From Auraticoccus monumenti (GTDB lineage: Bacteria; Actinomycetota; Actinomycetes; Propionibacteriales; Propionibacteriaceae): a DNA stretch of 64,000 nucleotides. The stretch lies in the NCBI RefSeq assembly GCF_900101785.1, contig NZ_LT629688.1, positions 4,397,689-4,461,688 of the forward strand, read 5' to 3'. Position 1 is the first letter of the stretch; each line of letters opens with the position of its first letter. The notes under the pieces were generated by a model. It saw only the letters and a program-made list of their open reading frames with translations. It was not told where the DNA came from and ran no database searches. This document shows, piece by piece, positions 1 to 7,068 of this stretch. The translations under genes were made by a program, and so were the position numbers.

Positions 1-537
1 GCGGTGGAGAGGTCCCTGCGTCGGCTCGGGGTGGAGACCATCGACCTGTACCAGTGGCACCGCCCCGACCGCTGGAAGGTCTACGGCGATGTCGTCCAGG
101 TGTTCGCCGACCTCAGGGCCGAGGGCAAGATCAAGGCCGTCGGCATCTCCAACGCCAACGTGGAGGAGATCGAGGTGGCGCTGGAGGTGCTCGGCGAGGG
201 CGGTCTGGCCAGCGTCCAGAACGAGTACTCCCCCCGCTTCCGCAGCTCTCAGGACGAGCTCGAGCTCTGCGGCCGGCACGGCATCGCCTTCCTGCCCTGG
301 AGCCCGCTGGGTGGGGCCGGCCAGGCCTCCGACATCGGCGGACGCTACTCCGTCTTCGGCGAGGTGGCCCAGGCGCACGGCGTCAGCCCCCAGCAGGTCG
401 TGCTGGCCTGGGAGCTGGCCCAGGGCGAGCACGTCATCCCCATCCCCGGCTCGAGCCGGCCGGAGTCCATCGTGGACAGCGCCGCCGCGGCGGACCTGCA
501 GCTCAGCGAGGACGAGCTCGCGCGGCTCTCCGCCTGA
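1..537 (+). CDS. Aldo/keto reductase, C-terminal part (5' end outside window)
   Basis: The reading frame is open from the first base to TGA at 535-537, so this is the C-terminal 178 residues of a longer gene. Visible family features are the barrel segment ending in QWHRPD, the strand-helix GKIKAVGISN, the LPWSPLGG strand, and the late VIPIPGSSRPE segment that binds the NADPH phosphate in aldo/keto reductases. The family reduces aldehydes and ketones with NADPH in the cytosol; the substrate cannot be read from this part. The catalytic Asp/Tyr/Lys residues lie in the missing N-terminal half. The next gene is a tRNA, so this is the end of its transcription unit. Confidence 0.88.
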   Translation, partial: AVERSLRRLGVETIDLYQWHRPDRWKVYGDVVQVFADLRAEGKIKAVGISNANVEEIEVALEVLGEGGLASVQNEYSPRFRSSQDELELCGRHGIAFLPWSPLGGAGQASDIGGRYSVFGEVAQAHGVSPQQVVLAWELAQGEHVIPIPGSSRPESIVDSAAAADLQLSEDELARLSA

Positions 538-574
538 CCTCCGGTTCCGATTTTCCTCCGCCGGGCCGCTGAGG

Positions 575-580
575 TAGTGT
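575..580 (+). promoter_or_regulatory. -10 element of tRNA-Lys
   Basis: TAGTGT matches the actinobacterial TANNNT -10 consensus and ends 12 nt before the mature tRNA 5' end. The tRNA-Leu gene at 6883 has a -10-like TACACT at exactly the same distance. No convincing -35 box is visible. Confidence 0.55.
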
Positions 581-592
581 GTGCTCTCGCGC

Positions 593-665
<73 letters not shown>

Positions 666-672
666 CTCCGGA

Positions 673-708
673 CAGACGCCCCGGCCGGTTCCCCGGCCGG
701 GGCGTCTG
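673..708 (+). terminator. GC-rich hairpin terminator after tRNA-Lys
   Basis: A perfect 16-bp inverted repeat (673-688 with 693-708) has a 4-nt loop and lies 7 nt after the tRNA. There is no T-tract, which is common for actinobacterial hairpin terminators. It also faces the end of the leftward DUF418 gene further right. Confidence 0.75.
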
Positions 709-1034
709 GCGTCTCGGCTCCTCCCACCCCGGGCGAGCGGCTCCCCGACAGACACGCGGCACTCCCCCACAGGGCCCCGGCACCGCCGTCGCGAGGACCA
801 GTGCGGTCATGACGTCGGCCCGGGAGCCGAGACCACGACGATCCGGCCGCACTCGCCGACCGCTCCCCACGCACCGCCCCACGCGCGATCGGCGCGTGAG
901 ACCGCCCGCAGCCGAGGGAGTGCGGTCGAGTTGTCGCCTCCAGGACGCCGCGTCCGACGATCCGCCCGCACCCGACAGCACCGGCGCGCCGACCCGCCGG
1001 GCCGACGCCGGTCAGAGGGGGCCTGGGTCACACC
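709..1034. other. Intergenic region without a recognised gene
   Basis: About 325 bp between the tRNA-Lys terminator and the stop codon of the leftward DUF418 gene. The open frames here are high-GC chance frames of Arg/Pro/Ser-rich composition without start signals. I see no RNA gene or conserved motif. Confidence 0.6.
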
Positions 1035-2264
1035 TCAGCGACGGCCCCTGCTGAGCCGGCGGAGGACCGTCTCGGCCGGACCACGACGTCCGGCCCGCTC
1101 CAGGGCGACCGCACCGGCGACAGACAGCAGCCACACCCCGACCGCGAGCAGGGCGGTGGCGGCGCTGCCCAGGTGCGCCCCCAGACCGAGCCCCCAAGCC
1201 GCCAGCAGCGGCGCGCAGACCACGGACTGCGCGAGGTAGCAGGACAGGGAGCGCTTGCCGACCGCGGTGAGTGCCCCGGAGACGGGGCCGGGGCCGGAGG
1301 TCCGCGACGACAGCCGGTCGGCGACCAGCCCGAACACCGCCACGTAACCCAGCCCGCCGAACAGACCCGTGACGGCCTGGGTCACGGGGAACACCCAGGC
1401 GACCGTGTCCGGGACGCCGAGGACACCCAGGTGCTGCAGGGCGTGCACGACGCCCTCGGACCAGGCCACGGCGAGACCGACGACCGCGACCCGGGTGAGC
1501 AGCCGACGGTGCCGGCCCGGCTCCTCCAGCACCCGGCGCCGCGCGGCCCAGAAGGCGGTGAGGACGGCCACCGGCACGACCAGCCCGAGCAGGCCCTGCC
1601 CGAGCACCAGCAGCGGCCAGAAGGTGAGCCGGGGCAGCACCGAGTCCGGCCAGCTCTCGATCCCGTTGATCGCGGTCACCGAGGCCAGGAAGCTCTGCCC
1701 CGGCGGCATCGGCACCTCGGCCGCCACCAGGAACACCGCCGAGGAGACGGCGAAGAGCATCCCCACCACCAGGATCGAGGTGAGCACCAGCGCCCACACC
1801 GCCAGCGTCTCGTCCCGCCGGCGCAGGAACGCCGCCACCAGCACGAGCCCCGCCAGGCCGTAGGCGCCGAGGATGTCGCCCTCCCAGAGCAGCGCGGCGT
1901 GCAGGGCCCCGAAGAGCAGCATCCACAGGTGACGCCGGCGCAGCACCCGGCGCACCGCCCGCTCGTCGGCACCGGCCGCGAGCTGGCTGCGGTGGCTCTG
2001 CACGATGCCGTAGCCGAAGAGGAAGGCGAACATCGGGTAGACCCGGCTGTCCACGGCGATGATCACCACCGCCTGGACCGCCCGGTCGAGCAGGGTGCCG
2101 TCGGTCGGGTGCACCGAGGCGATCCCGGTGGGTGAGCCGTAGAGGTACCAGGGAGTGTTGGCCAGCGCGATCAGCAGCAGCATCACCCCGCGGGCGAGGT
2201 CGGGCGCCAGGCTGCGCCCACCAGCCTCCCGGGCCGGTGGGACCACGACCGCTGCAGAGCTCAT
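1035..2264 (-). CDS. DUF418 family multi-pass membrane protein
   Basis: A 409-residue integral membrane protein. It starts with LAPDLARGVMLLLIALANTP, the typical opening of DUF418/heparan-alpha-glucosaminide N-acyltransferase-like proteins. About ten hydrophobic segments follow, including the motif FLFGYGIVQSHR and a C-terminal block (LTAVGKRSLSCYLAQSVV) shared by DUF418 proteins. The family may act as membrane acyltransferases, but substrates are unknown. The ATG at 2264 was chosen because the -10-like CAGCAT lies 6 nt upstream, fitting the leaderless pattern seen elsewhere here; the frame is open far upstream but that stretch is a shadow of the neighbouring permease genes. It is monocistronic, with a hairpin between it and the sugar transporter. 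Confidence 0.85.
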   Translation of the reverse strand: MSSAAVVVPPAREAGGRSLAPDLARGVMLLLIALANTPWYLYGSPTGIASVHPTDGTLLDRAVQAVVIIAVDSRVYPMFAFLFGYGIVQSHRSQLAAGADERAVRRVLRRRHLWMLLFGALHAALLWEGDILGAYGLAGLVLVAAFLRRRDETLAVWALVLTSILVVGMLFAVSSAVFLVAAEVPMPPGQSFLASVTAINGIESWPDSVLPRLTFWPLLVLGQGLLGLVVPVAVLTAFWAARRRVLEEPGRHRRLLTRVAVVGLAVAWSEGVVHALQHLGVLGVPDTVAWVFPVTQAVTGLFGGLGYVAVFGLVADRLSSRTSGPGPVSGALTAVGKRSLSCYLAQSVVCAPLLAAWGLGLGAHLGSAATALLAVGVWLLSVAGAVALERAGRRGPAETVLRRLSRGRR

Positions 2265-2314
2265 GCCCCGATGCTGGCAGCCTCCCCGGCCGCCGGGATC
2301 GGGGAGGACCACGA

Positions 2315-2344
2315 GAGGGCCCCCGGGATGTCCCGGGGGCCCTC
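2315..2344 (-). terminator. Terminator of the sugar ABC transporter operon
   Basis: A perfect 14-bp inverted repeat (2315-2328 with 2331-2344) sits 22 bp beyond the stop of the distal permease gene, in the leftward direction of transcription. No T-run. Confidence 0.75.
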
Positions 2345-2365
2345 GGTCGTGCGGTCGGTTGCGTG

Positions 2366-3310
2366 CTACTTCACGCCACCGGCGGTCAGACCGGCCACGA
2401 TCCGACGCTGGAAGATCAGCACCGCGATCAGCAGCGGGACGGTGACGATGACGCCCGCGGCCATGATGGTGCCGTAGGGGGTGTCGAAACCGGTCGTGCC
2501 GGTGAACTTGCTGATCGCCACGGTGGCGGTCTGCATGTCCGAGCTGCGGGCGAAGGTCAGCGCGATGATGAACTCGTTCCACACCGCGATGAACGTGATG
2601 ATCGCCGTGGTGAACACACCGGGGGCGGCCAGCGGCAGGATGATCCGCCGGAACGCCTGACCCGGTGTGCAGCCGTCCACCATGGCCGCCTGCTCCAGCT
2701 CCACCGGGAGCTGGCGGAAGAAGGCCGTCAGGTTCCACACGCACAGCGGCATCGCGAACGACAGGCTGGGCAGGACGAGCGCCTGGTAGGTGTTCATCCA
2801 GTCGAACGGGAACCAGCTGTAGCTGGCGGTGAACATCTTGAGCAGCGGGATGATCAGCGTGATGCCGGGGAACATCGAGGTGGCGATGATGACCGCCAGC
2901 ACGATGCCCTTGAACCGGAACCGCAGCCGGGCCAGCGAGTAGGCCGCGATGATGCCGAACGCCAGGGTGAGCAGCGTCGTGACCCCCGAGACGATGACCG
3001 AGTTGACCAGCGAGCGGAGGAAGTTGTTGTTGCCGCTGAAGACCCCGATGTAGTTCTCGACCGAGGCCGGGCTGGGGAGGAACTCGGTGCTGCGGCCCTC
3101 GGTCGGGATCCGCAGCGAGGAGACGATCATCCAGTAGAAGGGCAGCAGGCAGTAGATGACGATCACGGCCATCCCGACGTAGGCCGCGATCCTGCCGGCC
3201 AGCGCCTTGCCGCTGCGCTTGGGCTTGTTGAGCTGGGCGATCTCCTCGGCCGTGGTGGTGTGCTGCCCCGGGACGTCGTCCAGGTCGGTGCGGGCGGTGG
3301 TGGTGCTCAC
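2366..3310 (-). CDS. Carbohydrate ABC transporter permease, MalG type
   Basis: A 314-residue inner-membrane permease of the CUT1 class. After a cytoplasmic N-terminus of about 40 residues there are six hydrophobic segments. The EAA loop is visible (EQAAMVDGCTPGQAFRRIILP), which docks to the transporter ATPase. It forms the channel together with the preceding permease, whose stop codon overlaps its ATG by 4 nt. It is the last gene of the binding-protein/permease/permease operon and is followed by a hairpin. No ATPase gene is present, so a shared MsiK/UgpC-type ATPase encoded elsewhere is inferred. Confidence 0.93.
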   Translation of the reverse strand: MSTTTARTDLDDVPGQHTTTAEEIAQLNKPKRSGKALAGRIAAYVGMAVIVIYCLLPFYWMIVSSLRIPTEGRSTEFLPSPASVENYIGVFSGNNNFLRSLVNSVIVSGVTTLLTLAFGIIAAYSLARLRFRFKGIVLAVIIATSMFPGITLIIPLLKMFTASYSWFPFDWMNTYQALVLPSLSFAMPLCVWNLTAFFRQLPVELEQAAMVDGCTPGQAFRRIILPLAAPGVFTTAIITFIAVWNEFIIALTFARSSDMQTATVAISKFTGTTGFDTPYGTIMAAGVIVTVPLLIAVLIFQRRIVAGLTAGGVK

Positions 3311-4389
3311 GGCATGCCTCCGGAGGTGATCGAGGTGCGGGTGTCGCCCGCGGGACGACCGCCGGCCTTGGCCGCGGCCTTCCGCCGCTTGCGGCCCTCC
3401 TGCACGGCCTTGAGCTCCTCGTCACCGATCACGTCGGCCCCGAGCAGCTTCACGAAGAGGTAGGCCACCAGCACGATGTAGAGGAACAGCACGATCGAGT
3501 ACGCCGCGGCCGGCCCGTAGCGGACCGCGTTGGCCTCGACGTAGGCGAACATCGACAGCGTCTCGACAGAGTACTTGCCCAGGCCGATCATGCCGAAGGG
3601 CAGATCGAACATCCGCATGGTGTCGAGGGTGCGGAAGAGCACCGCCACCACCAGGGTCGGCTTCACCATCGGCAGCGTGATCCGGGTGAAGGTCCGCCAG
3701 GCGCTGGCCCCGTCGACCTTGGCCGCCTCGTACACCTCGGCGGGGATCGTCTGGAGCCCGGCCAGCGTCAGCAGGCCGATGAAGGGGGCCGTCTTCCAGA
3801 CGTCGGCCAGCACGACCGCCCAGAACGAGGCCGGGTTGTCAGCCAGCCACAGCACCTGGGTGCCGATGATCCGGTTCATCACGCCGGCCTCGTCGAAGAT
3901 CAGCTTCCACATCAGGGCCGAGACGATGGTGGGGATGGCCCACGGGACCAGGATCCCGGCGCGGACGATGCCACGCCCCTTGAACGCCTTGGCCATGATG
4001 AGCGCCATCGCCACCCCGAGCACGGTCTCGATGGCCACGCAGAAGACGGTGAAGAGCGTGGTGTTGATGAAGGCGTTGAAGAAGCGGTCCATCACGCCGT
4101 AGTTGGCGGTGACGTCGTTCATGCCGGCGAAGACCGAGGTGAAGTTGTCGAGACCGACGAACCTCTCACCCCCGGCGACGAGGCCGGTCTGCGGGTCGAT
4201 GCCGGTGTTGCGCTGGAAGAACGCCTCCCGGATGGCCAGCAGGATGGGGACGCCCACCACGACGACGAGCACGATCATGGTGGGTGACAGCAGCATGGCG
4301 GCGAGCCGCCCCTGCCCGTCGCTGAGCGGGTTGGCCTTGCGTTTGGTGCCCGGCGGAGCTGCTCGCGCCGGTTCGATGGCGGTGGCCAC
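3307..4389 (-). CDS. Carbohydrate ABC transporter permease, MalF type
   Basis: A 360-residue membrane permease and partner of the MalG-type protein. The hydrophobic segments start near MLLSPTMIVLVVVVGVPILL. The EAA loop is EVYEAAKVDGASAWRTFTRITLP. I chose GTG at 4389 because AGGAGG lies 5 nt upstream; the frame is open to an ATG at 4422, but that would place this strong ribosome site inside the coding sequence. A hairpin at 4479-4506 separates it from the binding-protein gene, and it overlaps the next permease by 4 nt. Confidence 0.92.
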   Translation of the reverse strand: MATAIEPARAAPPGTKRKANPLSDGQGRLAAMLLSPTMIVLVVVVGVPILLAIREAFFQRNTGIDPQTGLVAGGERFVGLDNFTSVFAGMNDVTANYGVMDRFFNAFINTTLFTVFCVAIETVLGVAMALIMAKAFKGRGIVRAGILVPWAIPTIVSALMWKLIFDEAGVMNRIIGTQVLWLADNPASFWAVVLADVWKTAPFIGLLTLAGLQTIPAEVYEAAKVDGASAWRTFTRITLPMVKPTLVVAVLFRTLDTMRMFDLPFGMIGLGKYSVETLSMFAYVEANAVRYGPAAAYSIVLFLYIVLVAYLFVKLLGADVIGDEELKAVQEGRKRRKAAAKAGGRPAGDTRTSITSGGMP

Positions 4390-4478
4390 TGGAACCTCCT
4401 CTCGTTCATCCGGCGGCGCCACTGCCGCCCGGAGCCTCGACGCGGCCCCGCCCCCTCAGGGACGGAGCCGCACCGACG

Positions 4479-4506
4479 GCCGCCGGGCAGGGAACTGCCC
4501 GACGGC
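4479..4506 (-). terminator. Intercistronic hairpin between binding protein and permeases
   Basis: 12-bp arms (4479-4490 with 4495-4506) enclose a TTCC loop on the transcribed strand and include one U-G pair. Hairpins here commonly let the binding protein be made in excess over the permeases by partial termination or mRNA protection. That role is inferred from position. Confidence 0.6.
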
Positions 4507-4514
4507 CGACGTGA

Positions 4515-5846
4515 TCACTGCTGGATCAGGTCCTCGAGCTTGGTCTGCAGGGTGTCCATGGCCGCCTGCGGCTCGGTCTGACCCTGGATGGTGCTGTAGG
4601 CGGCGTCCTGGATGGCCAGGGTCACGTCGCCGTAGTTGACCACCTTGGGCCGCGGGCGAGCGGTCTCGATCGAGGCCTTGAGCACCTCGAGGTAGGGGAA
4701 CTCAGCGGTGAGCTCGGGGTCGGAGTACAGGGACTCGCGCGCCGGGGCGTTCGAGGTCGCGGCCGTGCGCTTCTTCATCTCGTCCTCGGAGGCCATGAAG
4801 TTGATGAAGTCGACCGCGGTGGCCTTGTTCTCGGCGAACTTGCTGATCGCGAAGTTGTGACCGCCGAGGCTGGAGACGCCAGGACCGGCGACACCCGGGA
4901 GCGGGGCCACGTCGAACTTGCCGGCGACCTCGGACGAGCCGTCCTCGGCGTTGGCCAGGGTGTACACGTAGGGCCAGTTGCGGTGGAAGATCAGGCTGCC
5001 GTCCTGGAACGCCTGGCGACCCTGCTCCTCCTGCCAGGTGATGGCCTCCTCCGGGATGGTCCCGTCGGCGAAGGCGTCGGCCATCCACTGCATCCCGGCC
5101 ACGGCCTCGGGCGTGTTCGCCGTCGGCGCCCCGGAGTCGTCGGTGAGGTGGCCACCCGCACTGTCCACGGCCTCGGCGATGTTGACCGTCAGCCCCTCGT
5201 ACTTCTGGTGCTGACCGGCGTAGCAGTCGGCGTCAGCGGCCTCCTCGACCTCGGCCTTGATGGTCGCGCAGGCCTGCTTCATCTCGTCGAAGGTCGTGGG
5301 CGGCTCGACGCCGGCGGCCTCCAACCAGTCGGTCCGGTAGTAGAGCATGCCGCCGTCGGAGTAGACCGGCATCGTGTAGAGCTTGTCGAAGTACGTGCCC
5401 GAGTCGACGGTGGGCTGCAGGAACCCGGTGAGGTCGAACTGGTCCTCGGGCAGCGCGTCGATCCAGCCGTTGGCCGCGAACTCCGAGGTCCAGACCACGT
5501 CGACGTTGAGCACCGTGTACTCGCTGCCCTGGGTCTGGGCGTTCTGGATCATCTGGGCGCGCTGCTGGTCGGCGTTGTCCGGCAGCTCGATGAAGGTGAC
5601 CTGCTCGTCCGGGTGCTCGCTGTTCCACAGCTCCAGCTCGGTGGCGAGGTAACCCGAGGTGTCCTTGCCCGCTACGTAGCTGATCGGGCCGCGGGCCTCG
5701 TAGGCGGGGTCGGCGGCAGGGTCGGATCCCTCCGGTGCCGCCTCGCCACCTCCGCCGCCACCGCCGCCACAGGCGGCCAGGGCCAGCAGGGCGCTGGTGG
5801 ACAGCGCGGCGATCGTCAGCCGGCGGGAGTGCCGTGCAAATGACAT
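4515..5846 (-). CDS. Sugar ABC transporter substrate-binding lipoprotein (CUT1)
   Basis: A 443-residue family 1 solute-binding protein. The N-terminus has a positive stretch (ARHSRR), a hydrophobic core and the lipobox LAAC (Cys about 26), followed by a glycine run, so it is exported and lipid-anchored. The mature part has the two-lobed binding-protein pattern, with a sugar-facing region around MPVYSDGGMLYYRTDWLEAAG. It resembles trehalose/maltose-type binders such as LpqY/ThuE, but the sugar cannot be assigned. First gene of the operon; GAGGGA sits close upstream of the ATG. A perfect palindrome at 5873-5886 in the leader is a likely repressor site. Confidence 0.92.
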   Translation of the reverse strand: MSFARHSRRLTIAALSTSALLALAACGGGGGGGGEAAPEGSDPAADPAYEARGPISYVAGKDTSGYLATELELWNSEHPDEQVTFIELPDNADQQRAQMIQNAQTQGSEYTVLNVDVVWTSEFAANGWIDALPEDQFDLTGFLQPTVDSGTYFDKLYTMPVYSDGGMLYYRTDWLEAAGVEPPTTFDEMKQACATIKAEVEEAADADCYAGQHQKYEGLTVNIAEAVDSAGGHLTDDSGAPTANTPEAVAGMQWMADAFADGTIPEEAITWQEEQGRQAFQDGSLIFHRNWPYVYTLANAEDGSSEVAGKFDVAPLPGVAGPGVSSLGGHNFAISKFAENKATAVDFINFMASEDEMKKRTAATSNAPARESLYSDPELTAEFPYLEVLKASIETARPRPKVVNYGDVTLAIQDAAYSTIQGQTEPQAAMDTLQTKLEDLIQQ

Positions 5847-5872
5847 GTGTCCCTCACTTCGTCGTTAGAGAA

Positions 5873-5886
5873 CACCGTGAACGGTG
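5873..5886 (-). promoter_or_regulatory. Palindromic operator candidate of the sugar ABC operon
   Basis: CACCGT-GA-ACGGTG is a perfect 6+2+6 palindrome located 27 bp upstream of the binding-protein ATG. On the transcribed strand it lies just downstream of a -10-like TACTGT (5896-5901). Position and symmetry suit a LacI-type repressor, but no repressor gene is in the window. Confidence 0.5.
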
Positions 5887-5965
5887 CCTGCTCACAGTAG
5901 GCAGCACGCTACTCGCCGGTACTGATCCCGGGTCGAGTCCAGATGATCGTTATGAACTCGGGACG

Positions 5966-6268
5966 TCAGCGCTTGCGGGTGAGGAGCTTGATCACCGTGA
6001 CCAGCACGGCCAGCCCGGCGAGCGCACCACCGACCAGGGCGACCCGGTCCCAGCGCCAGCCGTGCTCGTCCTTGATCTGCGCCTTGGCCGTCTCGAGCTC
6101 GGTGCGGGCCGCGGACTTGGCGTCCTCGACCTGGCGCTGCACGACCCGCTTGGGGTGCACGTCGTCGATCAGCTCGCGGACGTCCCCGGAGAGACGGGCG
6201 CGCGCGGCCGCGATGTCGGCCCTCGCCTGCTCCGCGGTGACCTTCGGGTCGGACTTGCTCTTGGCCAT
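5966..6268 (-). CDS. DUF3618 domain small membrane protein
   Basis: A 100-residue protein. An amphipathic N-terminal part (TAEQARADIAAARARLSGDV) is the DUF3618 signature. A charged middle region follows, with one transmembrane helix near the C-terminus (VALVGGALAGLAVLVTVIKLL) and the tail TRKR. The family is common in actinobacteria, often near stress or membrane proteins, with no established function. The ATG has AAGGAG 5 nt upstream. It is transcribed divergently from the peroxiredoxin gene. Confidence 0.85.
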   Translation of the reverse strand: MAKSKSDPKVTAEQARADIAAARARLSGDVRELIDDVHPKRVVQRQVEDAKSAARTELETAKAQIKDEHGWRWDRVALVGGALAGLAVLVTVIKLLTRKR

Positions 6269-6359
6269 GTCAGCTCCTTCGTCGTCGCGGTCAGCCTAGG
6301 ACAACGGCCGGGCCGGTCGTCACGGCGGCTTCGCCCGGTGCGCCGGGGACCCGGGCCAG

Positions 6360-6365
6360 TAGGGT
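6360..6365 (+). promoter_or_regulatory. -10 element, leaderless promoter of bcp
   Basis: TAGGGT is followed by exactly 7 nt and then ATG 6373. This predicts transcription starting at the start codon and decides the start over the upstream in-frame GTG at 6364, which lies inside the -10 box. Confidence 0.55.
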
Positions 6366-6372
6366 GACGGCC

Positions 6373-6852
6373 ATGACGACCCAGCTCTCCCCCGGGGACA
6401 CCGCCCCCGCCTTCACGCTGAGCGACGCCGCCGGCCAGCAGGTGTCCCTGTCGGACTTCGCCGGCAGCCGCGTCATCGTCTACTTCTACCCCTCGGCCAT
6501 GACGCCGGGCTGCACCACCCAGGCCATCGACTTCACCGCCGCCTCGGGCAGCCTCACCGACGCCGGCGTGGCGGTGCTGGGGATCTCCCCGGACGAGCCG
6601 GCCAGGCTGGCCACCTTCGCCGAGAAGGAGTCGATCAGCTTCCCGCTGCTGTCGGACCCGTCGAGGGAGACGCTGCTGGCCTGGGGCGCCTTCGGCTCCA
6701 AGATGCTCTACGGCAAGGACGTCCAGGGCGTGATCCGCTCGACCTTCGTGGTCGACGTGGGCGCCGACGGGGTCGGCACGGTGGCCGAGGCCCGCTACAA
6801 CGTCCGGGCCAAGGGCCACGTGGAGAAGCTGCTCCGCGAGCTCGGCGTCTGA
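6373..6852 (+). CDS. bcp: Thiol peroxidase, Bcp/PrxQ-type peroxiredoxin
   Basis: A 159-residue cytosolic peroxiredoxin that reduces hydroperoxides with thioredoxin-type donors. The fold opens with GDTAPAFTLSDAAGQQVSLSDF and has the peroxidatic motif PSAMTPGCTT with Cys47. Most Bcp proteins carry a resolving Cys five residues later (TPGCTxxxCxF). Here that segment reads TPGCTTQAIDF, so this is a 1-Cys or atypical form. The start at 6373 follows a leaderless promoter. It is monocistronic and ends 30 bp before the tRNA-Leu gene. Confidence 0.93.
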   Translation: MTTQLSPGDTAPAFTLSDAAGQQVSLSDFAGSRVIVYFYPSAMTPGCTTQAIDFTAASGSLTDAGVAVLGISPDEPARLATFAEKESISFPLLSDPSRETLLAWGAFGSKMLYGKDVQGVIRSTFVVDVGADGVGTVAEARYNVRAKGHVEKLLRELGV

Positions 6853-6864
6853 GACCGGCCTCCC

Positions 6865-6870
6865 TACACT
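6865..6870 (+). promoter_or_regulatory. -10 element of tRNA-Leu
   Basis: TACACT ends 12 nt before the mature 5' end of the tRNA, the same spacing as for tRNA-Lys at 593. Confidence 0.5.
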
Positions 6871-6882
6871 GGGCTCGCTCCC

Positions 6883-6964
6883 GCCGGAGTGGTGGAATCG
6901 GCAGACACGCAGGATTTAGGTTCCTGTGCCTTCGGGCGTGAGGGTTCAAGTCCCTTCTCCGGCA
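6883..6964 (+). tRNA. tRNA-Leu(TAG)
   Basis: The acceptor GCCGGAG (6883-6889) pairs with CTCCGGC (6957-6963) and A6964 is the discriminator. The anticodon stem CAGGA/TCCTG encloses the loop TTTAGGT, giving anticodon TAG. A long variable arm (TGCCTTCGGGCG region) and the T arm GAGGG-TTCAAGT-CCCTT are visible. CCA is not encoded. Confidence 0.95.
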
Positions 6965-7010
6965 CCGTGGCCCCCTGCGGCGCGCGCACCGAGTGGTCGC
7001 CGGTCTCGGG

Positions 7011-7016
7011 TAGACT
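7011..7016 (+). promoter_or_regulatory. -10 element of typA
   Basis: TAGACT, the commonest -10 form in this window, predicts a start near 7023 and a leader of about 45 nt carrying GGAG before the ATG at 7069. Confidence 0.45.
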
Positions 7017-7068
7017 CCGTGAGGCTGTGCACTCGCCGGCCCACCCCTCACTGTCCGGAGAGCTCCGC

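Noticed and set aside
709..1034. Small RNA or riboswitch upstream of or beside tRNA-Lys
   Set aside because: No conserved aptamer core or promoter-terminator pair could be drawn beyond the terminator at 673-708.
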